Assembly (NCBI RefSeq): GCF_008386465.1
Contig: NZ_VUOD01000001.1
Span: 1 to 64,000, forward strand
Source of the DNA: Arenimonas fontis
GTDB taxonomy: Bacteria > Pseudomonadota > Gammaproteobacteria > Xanthomonadales > Xanthomonadaceae
Direction of reading: 5' to 3'
DNA length: 64,000 nt
Shown here: positions 8,873-16,627 of the stretch, piece by piece
How positions within the stretch are numbered: the first letter of the stretch is position 1
Layout: each line of letters begins with the position of its first letter
Notes under the pieces: generated by a model
What the model saw: the letters and a program-made list of their open reading frames with translations, nothing else
Database searches by the model: none
What the model was told of the DNA's origin: nothing
Position numbers and translations under genes: made by a program

Positions 8873-9694
8873 ATGCCGGACCGGCGCATGGTGTTCTACG
8901 TTTCCGACGGCACCGGCATCACTGCCGAAACCATCGGCCACAGCCTGCTCACCCAGTTCAATGGCGTCGAGTTCTCGACCCGGCGCATCGCCTTCGTGGA
9001 CAGCCACGAGCGCGTGGACCAGGTGATCGCCGAGATCAAGGCGGCCGGCGAACGCACCGGCAAACGCCCGATCGTGGTCAATACCATCGTCGAACCCGTG
9101 CTCAATGCCCGGCTGTTCGAATGCGGGGCCCTGATGCTGGACGTGTTCGAGCCCTTCATCCAGCCGCTGGAACAGGAACTGGGGGTCAAACGCAGCCATC
9201 GCATCGGCCACGCCCACGGCCTGGTGGACCCGGTGGCCTACGAGCGCCGTATCAGCGCCACCAATTACGCGCTCAGCCACGACGACGGGATCGACCTGGA
9301 CTATCACGAGGCCGACGTGATCCTGGTCGGCGTGTCGCGTTCGGGCAAGACGCCTACCTGCCTCTACCTGGCCCTGCATTACGGCGTGAAGGCGGCCAAC
9401 TATCCGCTCACGCCCGAGGACCTGGAGCGGCGCGAGCTGCCGGTGCGGCTGCGCCCCTACCGAAGCAAGCTGTTCGGACTGACCATCAGTCCGGAACGCC
9501 TGCGGCAGATCCGCACCGAGCGCCGGCCCAACTCGCGCTACGCCGACCTGGAAACCTGCCGGGCCGAAGTCGCCGCCGCCGAGGCCATCCTGCGCCACGA
9601 GGGCATCCCCACCCTCAGCACCACCCATTCCTCGATCGAGGAGATCGCCGGCAAGGTGCTCGAGCGGCTGGGCCTGGAGCGGGTCATGTTCTGA
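8873..9694 (+). CDS. ppsR: PEP synthase regulatory protein (pyruvate, water dikinase kinase/phosphotransferase)
   Basis: A DUF299 bifunctional enzyme that inactivates PEP synthase by ADP-dependent threonine phosphorylation and reactivates it by phosphorolysis. The opening [20 protein letters not shown] is diagnostic, and a P-loop-like [14 protein letters not shown] begins near residue 153. Length is 273 residues, the family norm. The ATG at 8873 follows GGAGG at a suitable distance. It is divergent from ppsA, with 164 bases between the two starts, the classic arrangement that lets both be controlled together. Confidence 0.95.
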   Translation: MPDRRMVFYVSDGTGITAETIGHSLLTQFNGVEFSTRRIAFVDSHERVDQVIAEIKAAGERTGKRPIVVNTIVEPVLNARLFECGALMLDVFEPFIQPLEQELGVKRSHRIGHAHGLVDPVAYERRISATNYALSHDDGIDLDYHEADVILVGVSRSGKTPTCLYLALHYGVKAANYPLTPEDLERRELPVRLRPYRSKLFGLTISPERLRQIRTERRPNSRYADLETCRAEVAAAEAILRHEGIPTLSTTHSSIEEIAGKVLERLGLERVMF

Positions 9695-9723
9695 GACGGG
9701 GCGGGCCGGCGCGCACCGGTGTT

Positions 9724-9745
9724 CGCCCGGGGATGCTCCCGGGCG
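9724..9745 (+). terminator. GC-rich hairpin after ppsR
   Basis: CGCCCGGG at 9724-9731 pairs with CCCGGGCG at 9738-9745 around a six-base loop. There is no T-run, so this is a tentative terminator between ppsR and the DUF1249 gene. Confidence 0.35.
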
Positions 9746-9814
9746 CCAGGGCGACAGTCCGGGGGCATCTTCCGGTCGCGTGCGCCGGGCCGGAAGCCTG
9801 CTAGCATCGGGCCC

Positions 9815-10318
9815 ATGGCAAGCACGGAAACACACCGCGTCGCAATCCCGCGCATGGGCCGGTTCACCTGGCTCATGGGCCTTTACGGGGAGAATTTCCT
9901 GCGCCTGAGCCGCCTGTTCCAGCCCCAGGCCCTGGACCAGGGCGCCTACGTCTCCCGTGGCCGCGACGGCCTGGACCTGCACGTGGACGTACTGGCCCGG
10001 CACCCGTATACGGTGGAGCTCAGGCTGAGCTATGCCATGCGCGATCTGGTCACCGGACAACCCGACCCGTCGGCCTACGTGCGCCTGTACCGCGACGCCC
10101 GTCAGGCCGAGGCCACGCACTGCTACGTCGGCCGCCACTGGCAGGACGTGCTGGGCCTGCGTCCCAGCCTGAAAGTGATGGTGGGTCACCGGCTGAGGAT
10201 GAACGGTTTCCTCAACAAGTGGCTGGACTATCTTGAGGGGCAGGGACACGGCCCCCACAGCCTGATGAATGCCGACGATCCCGCCCCGGCCGGTGAACGC
10301 AGCGCCGTCTGCGCTTGA
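9815..10318 (+). CDS. DUF1249 family protein (YqiB-like)
   Basis: This 167-residue protein has the family's conserved stretches LMGLYGENFLRLSRLF, YTVELRLSYAMRD and PDPSAYVRLYRDARQAE. The E. coli relative is YqiB, of unknown function, encoded beside nudF and cpdA. No signal peptide or membrane helix is visible, so it is probably cytoplasmic. The ATG at 9815 is the first good start before the conserved region. The stop codon lies inside the -35 region of the following tRNA promoter, so the two units are directly abutted. Confidence 0.8.
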   Translation: MASTETHRVAIPRMGRFTWLMGLYGENFLRLSRLFQPQALDQGAYVSRGRDGLDLHVDVLARHPYTVELRLSYAMRDLVTGQPDPSAYVRLYRDARQAEATHCYVGRHWQDVLGLRPSLKVMVGHRLRMNGFLNKWLDYLEGQGHGPHSLMNADDPAPAGERSAVCA

Positions 10319-10343
10319 CGCATTCCGGGCCGCTGTCTAGAAT
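10315..10343 (+). promoter_or_regulatory. Sigma-70 promoter of the tRNA-Ala/tRNA-Glu unit
   Basis: TTGACG at 10315-10320, a 17-bp spacer, and TAGAAT at 10338-10343 give a near-consensus promoter. A GC-rich discriminator (GCGCG) follows, typical of stable-RNA promoters under stringent control. The -35 box contains the stop codon of the DUF1249 gene. Confidence 0.8.
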
Positions 10344-10362
10344 GCGCGTCTCTTCCATCGGT

Positions 10363-10438
<76 letters not shown>

Positions 10439-10447
10439 ACATTTCAA

Positions 10448-10523
10448 GTCCCCATCGTCTAGAGGCCTAGGACATTACCCTTTCACGGTAGCGACCGGGG
10501 TTCGAATCCCCGTGGGGACGCCA
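10448..10523 (+). tRNA. tRNA-Glu (anticodon TTC)
   Basis: A 76-base tRNA with acceptor stem GTCCCCA/TGGGGAC, anticodon loop containing TTC, T-arm GGTTCGAATCC, and encoded CCA at 10521-10523. It decodes GAA and GAG. Besides translation, Glu-tRNA is the substrate for tetrapyrrole synthesis. Confidence 0.95.
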
Positions 10524-10560
10524 AACCAGACGTCCCGAGGTGAAGACCGAGGAGACGCAC

Positions 10561-10584
10561 GAAGGCCCGCGAAAGCGGGCCTTC
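10561..10584 (+). terminator. Hairpin after the tRNA pair
   Basis: A perfect 10-bp stem, GAAGGCCCGC with GCGGGCCTTC, closes a GAAA tetraloop 38 bases after tRNA-Glu and is followed by GGCTTTCG. The T-run is short, but position and stem strength fit a terminator that separates the tRNA unit from the pigment operon. Confidence 0.65.
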
Positions 10585-10639
10585 GGCTTTCGGGCCTGCG
10601 GATTGCTGCTGCATCGCCGGCCGCAGGGGTAGATGATTG

Positions 10640-10657
10640 CGCTCCGGAACCGGAGCG
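10640..10657 (+). promoter_or_regulatory. Palindrome upstream of the aryl polyene operon
   Basis: CGCTCCGG and CCGGAGCG form a perfect 8-bp dyad around AA, 13 bases before the first pigment gene. It could be an operator or an RNA hairpin near the ribosome-binding site (GGGGCAGGGG). No confident -35/-10 pair was found in the 86 bases after the tRNA hairpin. Confidence 0.4.
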
Positions 10658-10670
10658 ACAGGGGCAGGGG

Positions 10671-11408
10671 ATGCCTGGGCGGTTCAGTATCGAGACGTGG
10701 TCGGCCTGCGCGGCCGGCATCGAAGACCGGCAGGCCTGGCAGGCCTGGGCGCGCGCGCCATTCCTGCCGGAAGGCGAGCCGGTGCCGGCACTGGCGGAAA
10801 TGCCGGCCATGCAACGGCGCCGGCTCGGCACCCTGGGACGCCTGGCCCTGCAGGTCGCCTGGCGCTGCCAGCCGGAGGCCGAGGCAGGCCTGCCGATGGT
10901 GTTCGCCTCCCGCCACGGTGACATCCACCGCACCCAGGAGATGCTGGACGGCCTGGCCCGCGGCGAGCCGCTTTCGCCGACCCAGTTCGGCCTGTCCACC
11001 CATAACGCGATCGCCGCGCAGTACTCGATCGCCCGCGGCATGACCGGCAACTACCTGGCGGTGGCGGCCGGCGAGGCCAGCGTAGAAGCCGGCGTGGTCG
11101 AGGCCCTGGGCCTGCTGGCCGACGGCGCGCCGGCGGTGCTGCTGGTGGCCTACGACGCACCGATTCCGTCTGCCTACGAGGCCTTCCGCGACGAACCCGA
11201 ATGCAGCTGGGCCTGGGCCTGGCGCCTGGTCCCGCCAGGCGAGGGTCTGCCGACGCTGTCGCTGTCCCCGGCAGGGGACCCGGCACCGGCGCCGTCCCCG
11301 GAGGCGGCGTCGCTGCCACATGGCCTGGAGGTGCTTCGCCAGCTGCTGGCCGGCGGTGCCGCCTGGCCGTCCCGCGATCGGCGCTGGGTGTGGCGGCGCC
11401 ATGCGTGA
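10671..11408 (+). CDS. apeC: Beta-ketoacyl synthase-like chain length factor (ApeC-like)
   Basis: A 245-residue protein related to the N-terminal half of ketosynthases (PF13723 type): SIETWSACAAGIEDR at the start, VFASRHGDIHRTQEML, and PLSPTQFGLSTHNAIA. The position of the catalytic cysteine is occupied by the sequence NYLAVAAGEASVEAG, so it cannot form an acyl-enzyme. In aryl polyene (APE) systems such a protein pairs with the active KS (ApeO) as a chain-length factor. It is the first gene of the operon; the ATG follows GGGGCAGGGG, and its stop overlaps the next start by eight bases. Confidence 0.85.
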   Translation: MPGRFSIETWSACAAGIEDRQAWQAWARAPFLPEGEPVPALAEMPAMQRRRLGTLGRLALQVAWRCQPEAEAGLPMVFASRHGDIHRTQEMLDGLARGEPLSPTQFGLSTHNAIAAQYSIARGMTGNYLAVAAGEASVEAGVVEALGLLADGAPAVLLVAYDAPIPSAYEAFRDEPECSWAWAWRLVPPGEGLPTLSLSPAGDPAPAPSPEAASLPHGLEVLRQLLAGGAAWPSRDRRWVWRRHA

Positions 11409-12183
11409 GCGGCTGAACCGGCTCTGGCGGATCTGCGGCACCGGTGTCTCCTTCGCGGCCTTCGGCCTCGGGGGCCTGCTGCTGTGGCTGCTGGCCTTTC
11501 CGCTGCTGCGCCTGTTCGTCCGCGACGAGGATCGGCGCGGCCTGCTGGCGCGGCGGGTGATCCGTCGCAGCTTCGCCGGCCACGTCGGCCTGATGCGGGC
11601 ACTGGGCGTGCTCAGCTACGAACTGGTCGGCATCGAGCGGCTGCGACGGCCGGGCCTGTTGATCCTGGCCAACCATCCGACCCTGATCGATGTGGTCTTC
11701 CTCGTCTCGCTGGTGGAGGACGCCGACTGCGTGGTCCGCGCCGGCCTGGCCGAAAACCCTTTCACCCGCGGGCCGGTGCGGGCTACCGGTTACGTCCGCA
11801 ACCACCTGGGTCCGGGCCTGGTGGACGACTGCATCGCCAGCGTCCGCGCCGGGCGCCGCCTGCTGATCTTCCCTGAGGGCACCCGGACCCCGCGCGGACA
11901 GCTACTGGGCCCGCTGCAGCGGGGCGCGGCCAACATCGCCGTGCGCGGCCGGCTGGACATGACGCCGGTCCTGATCACCTGCACGCCGCGGACCTTGGGC
12001 AAGGGGGAGAAGTGGTATCGTGTGCCCCCCCGGCGCTTCCACGTCAGGATCGAGGTACTGCCGGACATTCCGGTGGCCCCGTTCCTGGCCGCCGGCAGCG
12101 AGGCGCTGGCGGCCAGGCGCCTGACCGGATACCTGGACGAGTTCTACAAGACGGAGTTGGCACGTGTCGGCGCTGGAACCTGA
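11401..12183 (+). CDS. PlsC-type 1-acyl-glycerol-3-phosphate acyltransferase-like protein of the APE operon
   Basis: 260 residues with an N-terminal membrane helix (FGLGGLLLWLLAFPLLRLF), the HX4D motif in NHPTLID (His near residue 92) and FPEGTRTP, which are the acceptor and catalytic blocks of the PlsC family. In the enterobacterial ape order this place is held by a glycerol-phosphate-type acyltransferase, thought to help attach the polyene to its lipid anchor. The start is the ATG at 11401, inside the end of the preceding gene (ATGCGTGA); the longer frame upstream is out of context. The acceptor is not known from sequence. Confidence 0.85.
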   Translation: MRERLNRLWRICGTGVSFAAFGLGGLLLWLLAFPLLRLFVRDEDRRGLLARRVIRRSFAGHVGLMRALGVLSYELVGIERLRRPGLLILANHPTLIDVVFLVSLVEDADCVVRAGLAENPFTRGPVRATGYVRNHLGPGLVDDCIASVRAGRRLLIFPEGTRTPRGQLLGPLQRGAANIAVRGRLDMTPVLITCTPRTLGKGEKWYRVPPRRFHVRIEVLPDIPVAPFLAAGSEALAARRLTGYLDEFYKTELARVGAGT

Positions 12184-12424
12184 AATCAAGGAACTGATCA
12201 TCAGCACGCTGTCGCTGGAGGACGTCGCCCCGGACGACATCGATCCGGAGGCACCACTGTTCAACGAGGGGCTGGGCCTGGATTCGATAGACGCGCTGGA
12301 GCTGGGTTTGGCCCTGCAGAAGCGCTATGGCGTGGTCCTAAGCGCAGACTCCGAGGACACCCGCCGGCATTTCGCCAGCGTGCGCGCCCTGAGCGCGTTC
12401 GTGGCGGCCAACCGCAAGGCCTGA
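12164..12424 (+). CDS. apeE: Acyl carrier protein 1 of the aryl polyene pathway (ApeE-like)
   Basis: 86 residues with the phosphopantetheine site in GLGLDSIDALELG (Ser at residue 41). It begins at GTG, 20 bases inside the acyltransferase gene, so the two are translationally coupled. APE systems use two dedicated ACPs that carry the growing polyene; this one is placed first, as in the ape gene order. Activation to the holo form is probably by the Sfp-type transferase at the end of the same run. Confidence 0.88.
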   Translation: MSALEPEIKELIISTLSLEDVAPDDIDPEAPLFNEGLGLDSIDALELGLALQKRYGVVLSADSEDTRRHFASVRALSAFVAANRKA

Positions 12425-12457
12425 GCAGACGGCCGACGCAGACGCAAGAGCAGGACG

Positions 12458-12727
12458 ATGGACAAGCAGCAGATCTTCGAGCACGTCACTTCCATTCTCG
12501 GCGAAACCTTCGGCATCGCCCCGGAGCGGGTCCGCCCCGACGCCAGGTTGGGCGAGGACCTCGACATCGACAGCATCGATGCGGTGGACCTGATCGTGCA
12601 GCTCAAGCCGCTGCTCGGCGGCAACCTCAAACCGGAGGCCTTCCGTTCCGTGCGCACCATCCAGAACGTGGTGGATGCCCTGCACACGATGATGCACGGC
12701 GGCGTGGAAACCCACGCCGGCGGATGA
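12458..12727 (+). CDS. apeF: Acyl carrier protein 2 of the aryl polyene pathway (ApeF-like)
   Basis: 89 residues with the attachment serine in EDLDIDSIDAVDLIV (Ser39). It resembles fatty-acid ACPs more than the first ACP does (IFEHVTSILGETFGI at the start). Together the two ACPs supply starter loading and elongation in the type II polyketide-like cycle. It overlaps the next gene by four bases (ATGATG context). Confidence 0.88.
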   Translation: MDKQQIFEHVTSILGETFGIAPERVRPDARLGEDLDIDSIDAVDLIVQLKPLLGGNLKPEAFRSVRTIQNVVDALHTMMHGGVETHAGG

Positions 12728-13263
12728 TGGCGCGCGCCGCAGCCGCGCTGGCGTGGCTGGCGACCCTGCTGTATCCGCTAGCCATCTGGCTGGGCCTGGC
12801 CCGCTTCGAACCGCGCAACCTGGCCCTGATCCTGCTCGTCGTCGCCCTGTTGCGGGTCTTCGCCTCGCCACAGCCGGCCTGGCTGCTGGCGGCGGGCGCG
12901 GCGGCCCTGCTTTCGCTACTGGCCTGGCTGGGCAACGCGGGCCTGCCGCTGAAGCTTTACCCGGTAGTGGTCAACACGGTGATGCTGGCGCTGTTCGGCT
13001 GGAGCCTGCGGCATCCGCCAACGGTGATCGAACGCATCGCCCGCCTGCGCCACCCGGACCTGCCCGGGCAAGCCCGGCCCTGGCTGGTGAAGGTGACCCG
13101 GGCCTGGTGCCTGTTTTTCGTCGGCAACGGTGCGGTGGCGCTGTGGACGGCGCTGGCCGGCAGCGATGCCGCCTGGGCCCTGTACAACGGCGCCATCGCC
13201 TACGTGCTGATGGGCATGATGTTCCTGGGCGAGTGGTGGCTGAGGCCGAAACATGCCCGCTGA
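12724..13263 (+). CDS. COG4648-type integral membrane protein of the APE operon (ApeG position)
   Basis: 179 residues with about five hydrophobic segments (ALAWLATLLYPLAIWLGLA, LALILLVVALLRVF, AWLLAAGAAALLSLLAWLG, CLFFVGNGAVALWTALA and IAYVLMGMMFLGEWWL). This family occurs almost only in aryl polyene and related clusters, directly before the AMP-ligase. Its role is unproven; a membrane platform or transport helper is plausible. It overlaps both neighbours. Confidence 0.8.
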   Translation: MMARAAAALAWLATLLYPLAIWLGLARFEPRNLALILLVVALLRVFASPQPAWLLAAGAAALLSLLAWLGNAGLPLKLYPVVVNTVMLALFGWSLRHPPTVIERIARLRHPDLPGQARPWLVKVTRAWCLFFVGNGAVALWTALAGSDAAWALYNGAIAYVLMGMMFLGEWWLRPKHAR

Positions 13264-14935
13264 ACCCGCCTTCCTGTCGCTGGCCGGGCTGAGCCTCGCC
13301 GGGGCGGCGCCGGACTCGCGCCCTGTCGGCAGTGACGGTACCGACCGCCGGGCCTGGCTGGCCCGCGTCGCCGGCTGGCGCGACCTCCTGGCCTCGCTGC
13401 CAGGGGGCGATGTCGCCCTGCACCTGGACGATGCCCTGGACTTCGCCGCCGCGCTGTTCGGCGCCTGGCAGGCCGGCCGCCGCCCCTGGCTGCCCGGCGA
13501 CACGCTGCCGGCGACCCTCGCCGCGCTGGCGCCGTCGGTGACGCATTACATCGGCAACTTCCCCGGCGCCTTGCCCGCACCTGCGGACGGCAGCCCGGCA
13601 AGCGGCCGCGAGCTGGATCCGCGGCAATGCCGACTGGTGCTGTTCACTTCGGGCTCCAGCGGCGAACCGGTCGCCGTCGAAAAGCGCCTGGAGCAGCTGC
13701 AGAACGAAGTCGCTGCCCTGGAGGCGCAGTTCGGTGCGCAACTGACCGGCGCCCGGGTCGAGGGCACCGTCTCGCAGCAACACATCTACGGCCTGCTGTT
13801 CCGCGTGCTCTGGCCGCTGGCCGCCGGCCGGCCCCTGCACCGCCGGCGCCGCATCCACAGCGAGGAACTGGCGGCGCTGGGCCCGGAGCCGCTGCTGCTG
13901 GTATCCAGCCCTGCCCACCTCAAGCGCCTGCCGGATAACCAGGACTGGACGTGCCTGCGCCAGGGCTTGCGCGCCGTTTTCTGTTCCGGCGGCCCGCTGC
14001 CGGCAGATGCTGCCCACGCGGTGCGGCAGCTGTGGGGGCAGGAACCGATCGAGGTCTACGGCAGTACCGAAACCGGTGGCATCGCCTGGCGTCGTGGCGG
14101 TGGGCCGCTCCTGCCCTGGCAACCCTTGCCGGGCGTGCAGGTGCGGGTCGAGGACGGGCGGTTGGCCATCCGTTCCGCGCATCTGGCCGAAGACGCCTGG
14201 TACCGCAGCCAGGACCGCGCCCGGCCGGGCCCGGAGGGCAGCTTCGAACTGCTGGGCCGGGCCGACCGTATCCTCAAGATCGAGGAAAGGCGCATCTCCC
14301 TGGACGCGATCGAGCGCCGCCTGGCCGCCTCGCCGCTGCTCTCCGAACTGAAGGTGCTGCCCCTGCCAGGACCGCGCACCGTGCTGGGCGTGGCGGCCGT
14401 GCCCAGCGAGGTCGGCCGGCAACTGCTTGAAACCGAGGGCAGGGGCGCGCTCTCCAAGGCCCTGCGCGCCTGGCTGGAGGGCCATGCGGACCCGGTTGCG
14501 TTGCCGCGCCGTTGGCGCTTCCTGGATGCCCTGCCCACCGACGCCCAGGGCAAGGCCGGCCAACACCGCCTGCTGGAGCTGTTCCGCCCGCGCATGCCGG
14601 AGCCGCACTGGCTGCGGCGGACGCCGACGGAAGCCGAGTTGGAGCTGCAGGCCGATGCGGGACTGGCAGGGTTCCAGGGCCATTTCCCGCAGCAGCCCAT
14701 CCTGCCGGGCGTGGTGATGCTGGACTGGGCCCTGCGCCTGGGCCGGGAAGCCTTCGGTCTGGAAGGCTCGCCGCAGGGCATGGAGGCGATCAAGTTCCAG
14801 CAACTGGTACGGCCGGGCCAGCGCCTGCGCCTGCAACTGTCGCGGCTGCCGGACGCACTGGCCTTCCGCTTCGAATCGGAGCGGGGCGTGCATGCGAGCG
14901 GGCGGCTTTCCCTGCCTGGGGCCAACGATGGCTGA
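13253..14935 (+). CDS. AMP-dependent aryl-acyl ligase fused to a FabA-like dehydratase (ApeH-ApeI fusion)
   Basis: The first ~450 residues are an ANL-family adenylating enzyme: LFTSGSSGEPVAVEK (phosphate loop), VYGSTETGGIAWR, YRSQDRARPG, LGRADRILKIEERRI, and the catalytic lysine in PTDAQGKAGQHR. Residues ~455-560 are a hotdog dehydratase with FQGHFPQQPILPGVVMLDWA (catalytic His near 477). In APE pathways ApeH loads the aromatic starter on the ACP and ApeI dehydrates 3-hydroxyacyl-ACP; in many operons these are two genes. Here they are one 560-residue chain. The gene overlaps the preceding gene by 11 bases. Confidence 0.88.
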   Translation: MPAEPAFLSLAGLSLAGAAPDSRPVGSDGTDRRAWLARVAGWRDLLASLPGGDVALHLDDALDFAAALFGAWQAGRRPWLPGDTLPATLAALAPSVTHYIGNFPGALPAPADGSPASGRELDPRQCRLVLFTSGSSGEPVAVEKRLEQLQNEVAALEAQFGAQLTGARVEGTVSQQHIYGLLFRVLWPLAAGRPLHRRRRIHSEELAALGPEPLLLVSSPAHLKRLPDNQDWTCLRQGLRAVFCSGGPLPADAAHAVRQLWGQEPIEVYGSTETGGIAWRRGGGPLLPWQPLPGVQVRVEDGRLAIRSAHLAEDAWYRSQDRARPGPEGSFELLGRADRILKIEERRISLDAIERRLAASPLLSELKVLPLPGPRTVLGVAAVPSEVGRQLLETEGRGALSKALRAWLEGHADPVALPRRWRFLDALPTDAQGKAGQHRLLELFRPRMPEPHWLRRTPTEAELELQADAGLAGFQGHFPQQPILPGVVMLDWALRLGREAFGLEGSPQGMEAIKFQQLVRPGQRLRLQLSRLPDALAFRFESERGVHASGRLSLPGANDG

Positions 14936-15683
14936 GGCCGCCTATTCGCCGGCAGTGCTGATCCCGGTCTTCGACCATGCCGACGCCATCGGTAGCGTGG
15001 TTGCCGCGTTGCGCCCGCATGGCCTGCCCATCCTGCTGGTGGACGACGGCTCCGGCGAGTGCTGCGCCGCCGTCCTGCGCGAGCTTGCCGACAGCGGTGA
15101 CGGCCAGGTCGGCCTGCTGCGCCTGGAGCACAATCAGGGTAAGGGCGGGGCCGTGATGGCCGGCTTCCGGGAACTGGCCCGGCGCGGCCACAGCCACGCC
15201 CTGCAGCTGGACGCCGACGGCCAGCACGACTGCGCCGACCTGCCGCGTTTCATCGAGGAAGGCCGGCGCTTCCCGCAGGCAGTGATCAATGGGCGTCCGG
15301 TCTACGACCGCTCCGTGCCGCGCTCCCGCCTCTACGGGCGCTACCTGACCCACGTCTGGGTCTGGATCAACACGCTGTCGCTGGACATCGCCGATTCAAT
15401 GTGCGGCTTCCGCCTTTATCCGCTGGCGCCGACCCTGGCCCTGATGGAGCGGGTACAGCTGGGCCGGCGCATGGATTTCGACACCGAAGTGATCGTGCGC
15501 CTGCACTGGCAGGGCGTAGCGGTCCGCAACCTGGAGACCCGGGTCACCTATCCGGCCGACGGCGTTTCGCATTTCGACCTGTTGCGCGACAACCTGCGCA
15601 TCTCGGCCATGCATGCGCGCCTGTTCTTCGGGATGCTGGCGCGCCTGCCCTTGCTGCTCGCCCGGCGCCGGAGGCGGGCATGA
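14928..15683 (+). CDS. Family 2 glycosyltransferase of the APE operon
   Basis: 251 residues with a GT2 fold: VLIPVFDHADAIGSVV at the start, ILLVDDGSGE, LEHNQGKGGAVMAGF, and LQLDADGQHD as the DXD-type metal site. It resembles dolichol-phosphate-mannose-synthase-like enzymes and the glycosyltransferase half of ApeJ. It probably adds a sugar to the lipid anchor of the polyene. The ATG at 14928 overlaps the preceding stop (ATGGCTGA); a longer in-frame start at 14892 is rejected. The LPxL-like partner follows as a separate gene with a 4-base overlap. Confidence 0.85.
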   Translation: MAEAAYSPAVLIPVFDHADAIGSVVAALRPHGLPILLVDDGSGECCAAVLRELADSGDGQVGLLRLEHNQGKGGAVMAGFRELARRGHSHALQLDADGQHDCADLPRFIEEGRRFPQAVINGRPVYDRSVPRSRLYGRYLTHVWVWINTLSLDIADSMCGFRLYPLAPTLALMERVQLGRRMDFDTEVIVRLHWQGVAVRNLETRVTYPADGVSHFDLLRDNLRISAMHARLFFGMLARLPLLLARRRRRA

Positions 15684-16627
15684 GCGGCCGCCTGCACTGG
15701 GCCGGGCTGGGCGAACACACGTTCGTCGCCGGCACCTGGCTGCTTTACGGCGTGTACCGCCTGCTGGGCCGCTGGCCGTTCCGCTGTTGCCTCTACCCGG
15801 TGGTGCTGGCCTACTGGTTGGCGGTGCCACTGGCCCGCCGCGCCTCGCGCGAGTACCTGCAGCGGCTGCAGGCCAGCACCGGCGCCCTCGGCCGGGCACC
15901 GACGCGGATGGATTCGCTGCGGCATTTCCTGCTGTTCGCCGAGACCCTGCTGGACAAGATGCTGGCGGTCGGCGGCCGCTACCCGCGCGAGCGCGTGCGC
16001 TTCGGCGGCGATGGCGAGCAGAGCCTGAAGGCGGCGATCGAGGCGGGGCGGGGCGGTATAATCGCCACCGCCCACGTCGGCTGCCTCGAACTGATGCAGA
16101 TGGCGGCGGACTGGCGCGAGGGCCTGCGGGTCACCGCCTTGGTCCACACCGCGCATGCGCAGAGGTTCAACCGCATCCTGTCGCGCCTCAATCCCGGTCT
16201 GGGCTTGAGGCTGGTGCAGGTCACGGCCTTCGACGCGGGCATGGCCAGCGAGCTGGCGCGGCGGGTGGCGGAAGGGGAGTTCCTGGCCATCGCCGCCGAC
16301 CGGGTTCCGGTACGGGGCGATCGCACGGCGCGGGCCGGCTTCCTTGGCCAGCCGGCCGATTTTCCGGCCGGGCCCTGGCTGGTCGCCACGGTGCTGGGCT
16401 GCCCGGTCTGGGGCCTGGCCTGTCTGCACGAAGGGGATGGCTACCACGCCCGGGTCGAACTGCTGGCCGAGCGCGTCCGCCTGCCACGGGACGACCGGCA
16501 GCAGGCTCTGGATGCCTGTGCCGCACGCTTCGCCGATTGGCTGGGAGAGTGTCTGAAACGCTCACCGCTGGACTGGTTCAACTTCTTTCCGTTCTGGGAC
16601 TCCGCCGCGCATGGCCGCAACCGCTGA
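15680..16627 (+). CDS. LpxL/HtrB-like lipid A-type acyltransferase of the APE operon
   Basis: 315 residues. The N-terminus is hydrophobic (LYPVVLAYWLAVPLARR) and the family landmarks DSLRHFLLFAETLLDKML, GGIIATAHVGCLELMQMA (the HX4E motif at His-Val-Gly-Cys-Leu-Glu), AADRVPVRGDR and DWFNFFPFWD are present. In enterobacterial clusters this domain is the acyltransferase half of the ApeJ fusion. It is expected to transfer an acyl chain, possibly the polyene itself, to a glycolipid. Start at 15680 (ATGA overlap). Confidence 0.85.
   Translation: MSGRLHWAGLGEHTFVAGTWLLYGVYRLLGRWPFRCCLYPVVLAYWLAVPLARRASREYLQRLQASTGALGRAPTRMDSLRHFLLFAETLLDKMLAVGGRYPRERVRFGGDGEQSLKAAIEAGRGGIIATAHVGCLELMQMAADWREGLRVTALVHTAHAQRFNRILSRLNPGLGLRLVQVTAFDAGMASELARRVAEGEFLAIAADRVPVRGDRTARAGFLGQPADFPAGPWLVATVLGCPVWGLACLHEGDGYHARVELLAERVRLPRDDRQQALDACAARFADWLGECLKRSPLDWFNFFPFWDSAAHGRNR

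Noticed and set aside
10671-12727. Fatty-acid synthesis operon
   Set aside because: The cysteine-less synthase, COG4648 protein, MMPL exporter and DUF3261 lipoprotein are specific to aryl polyene clusters.
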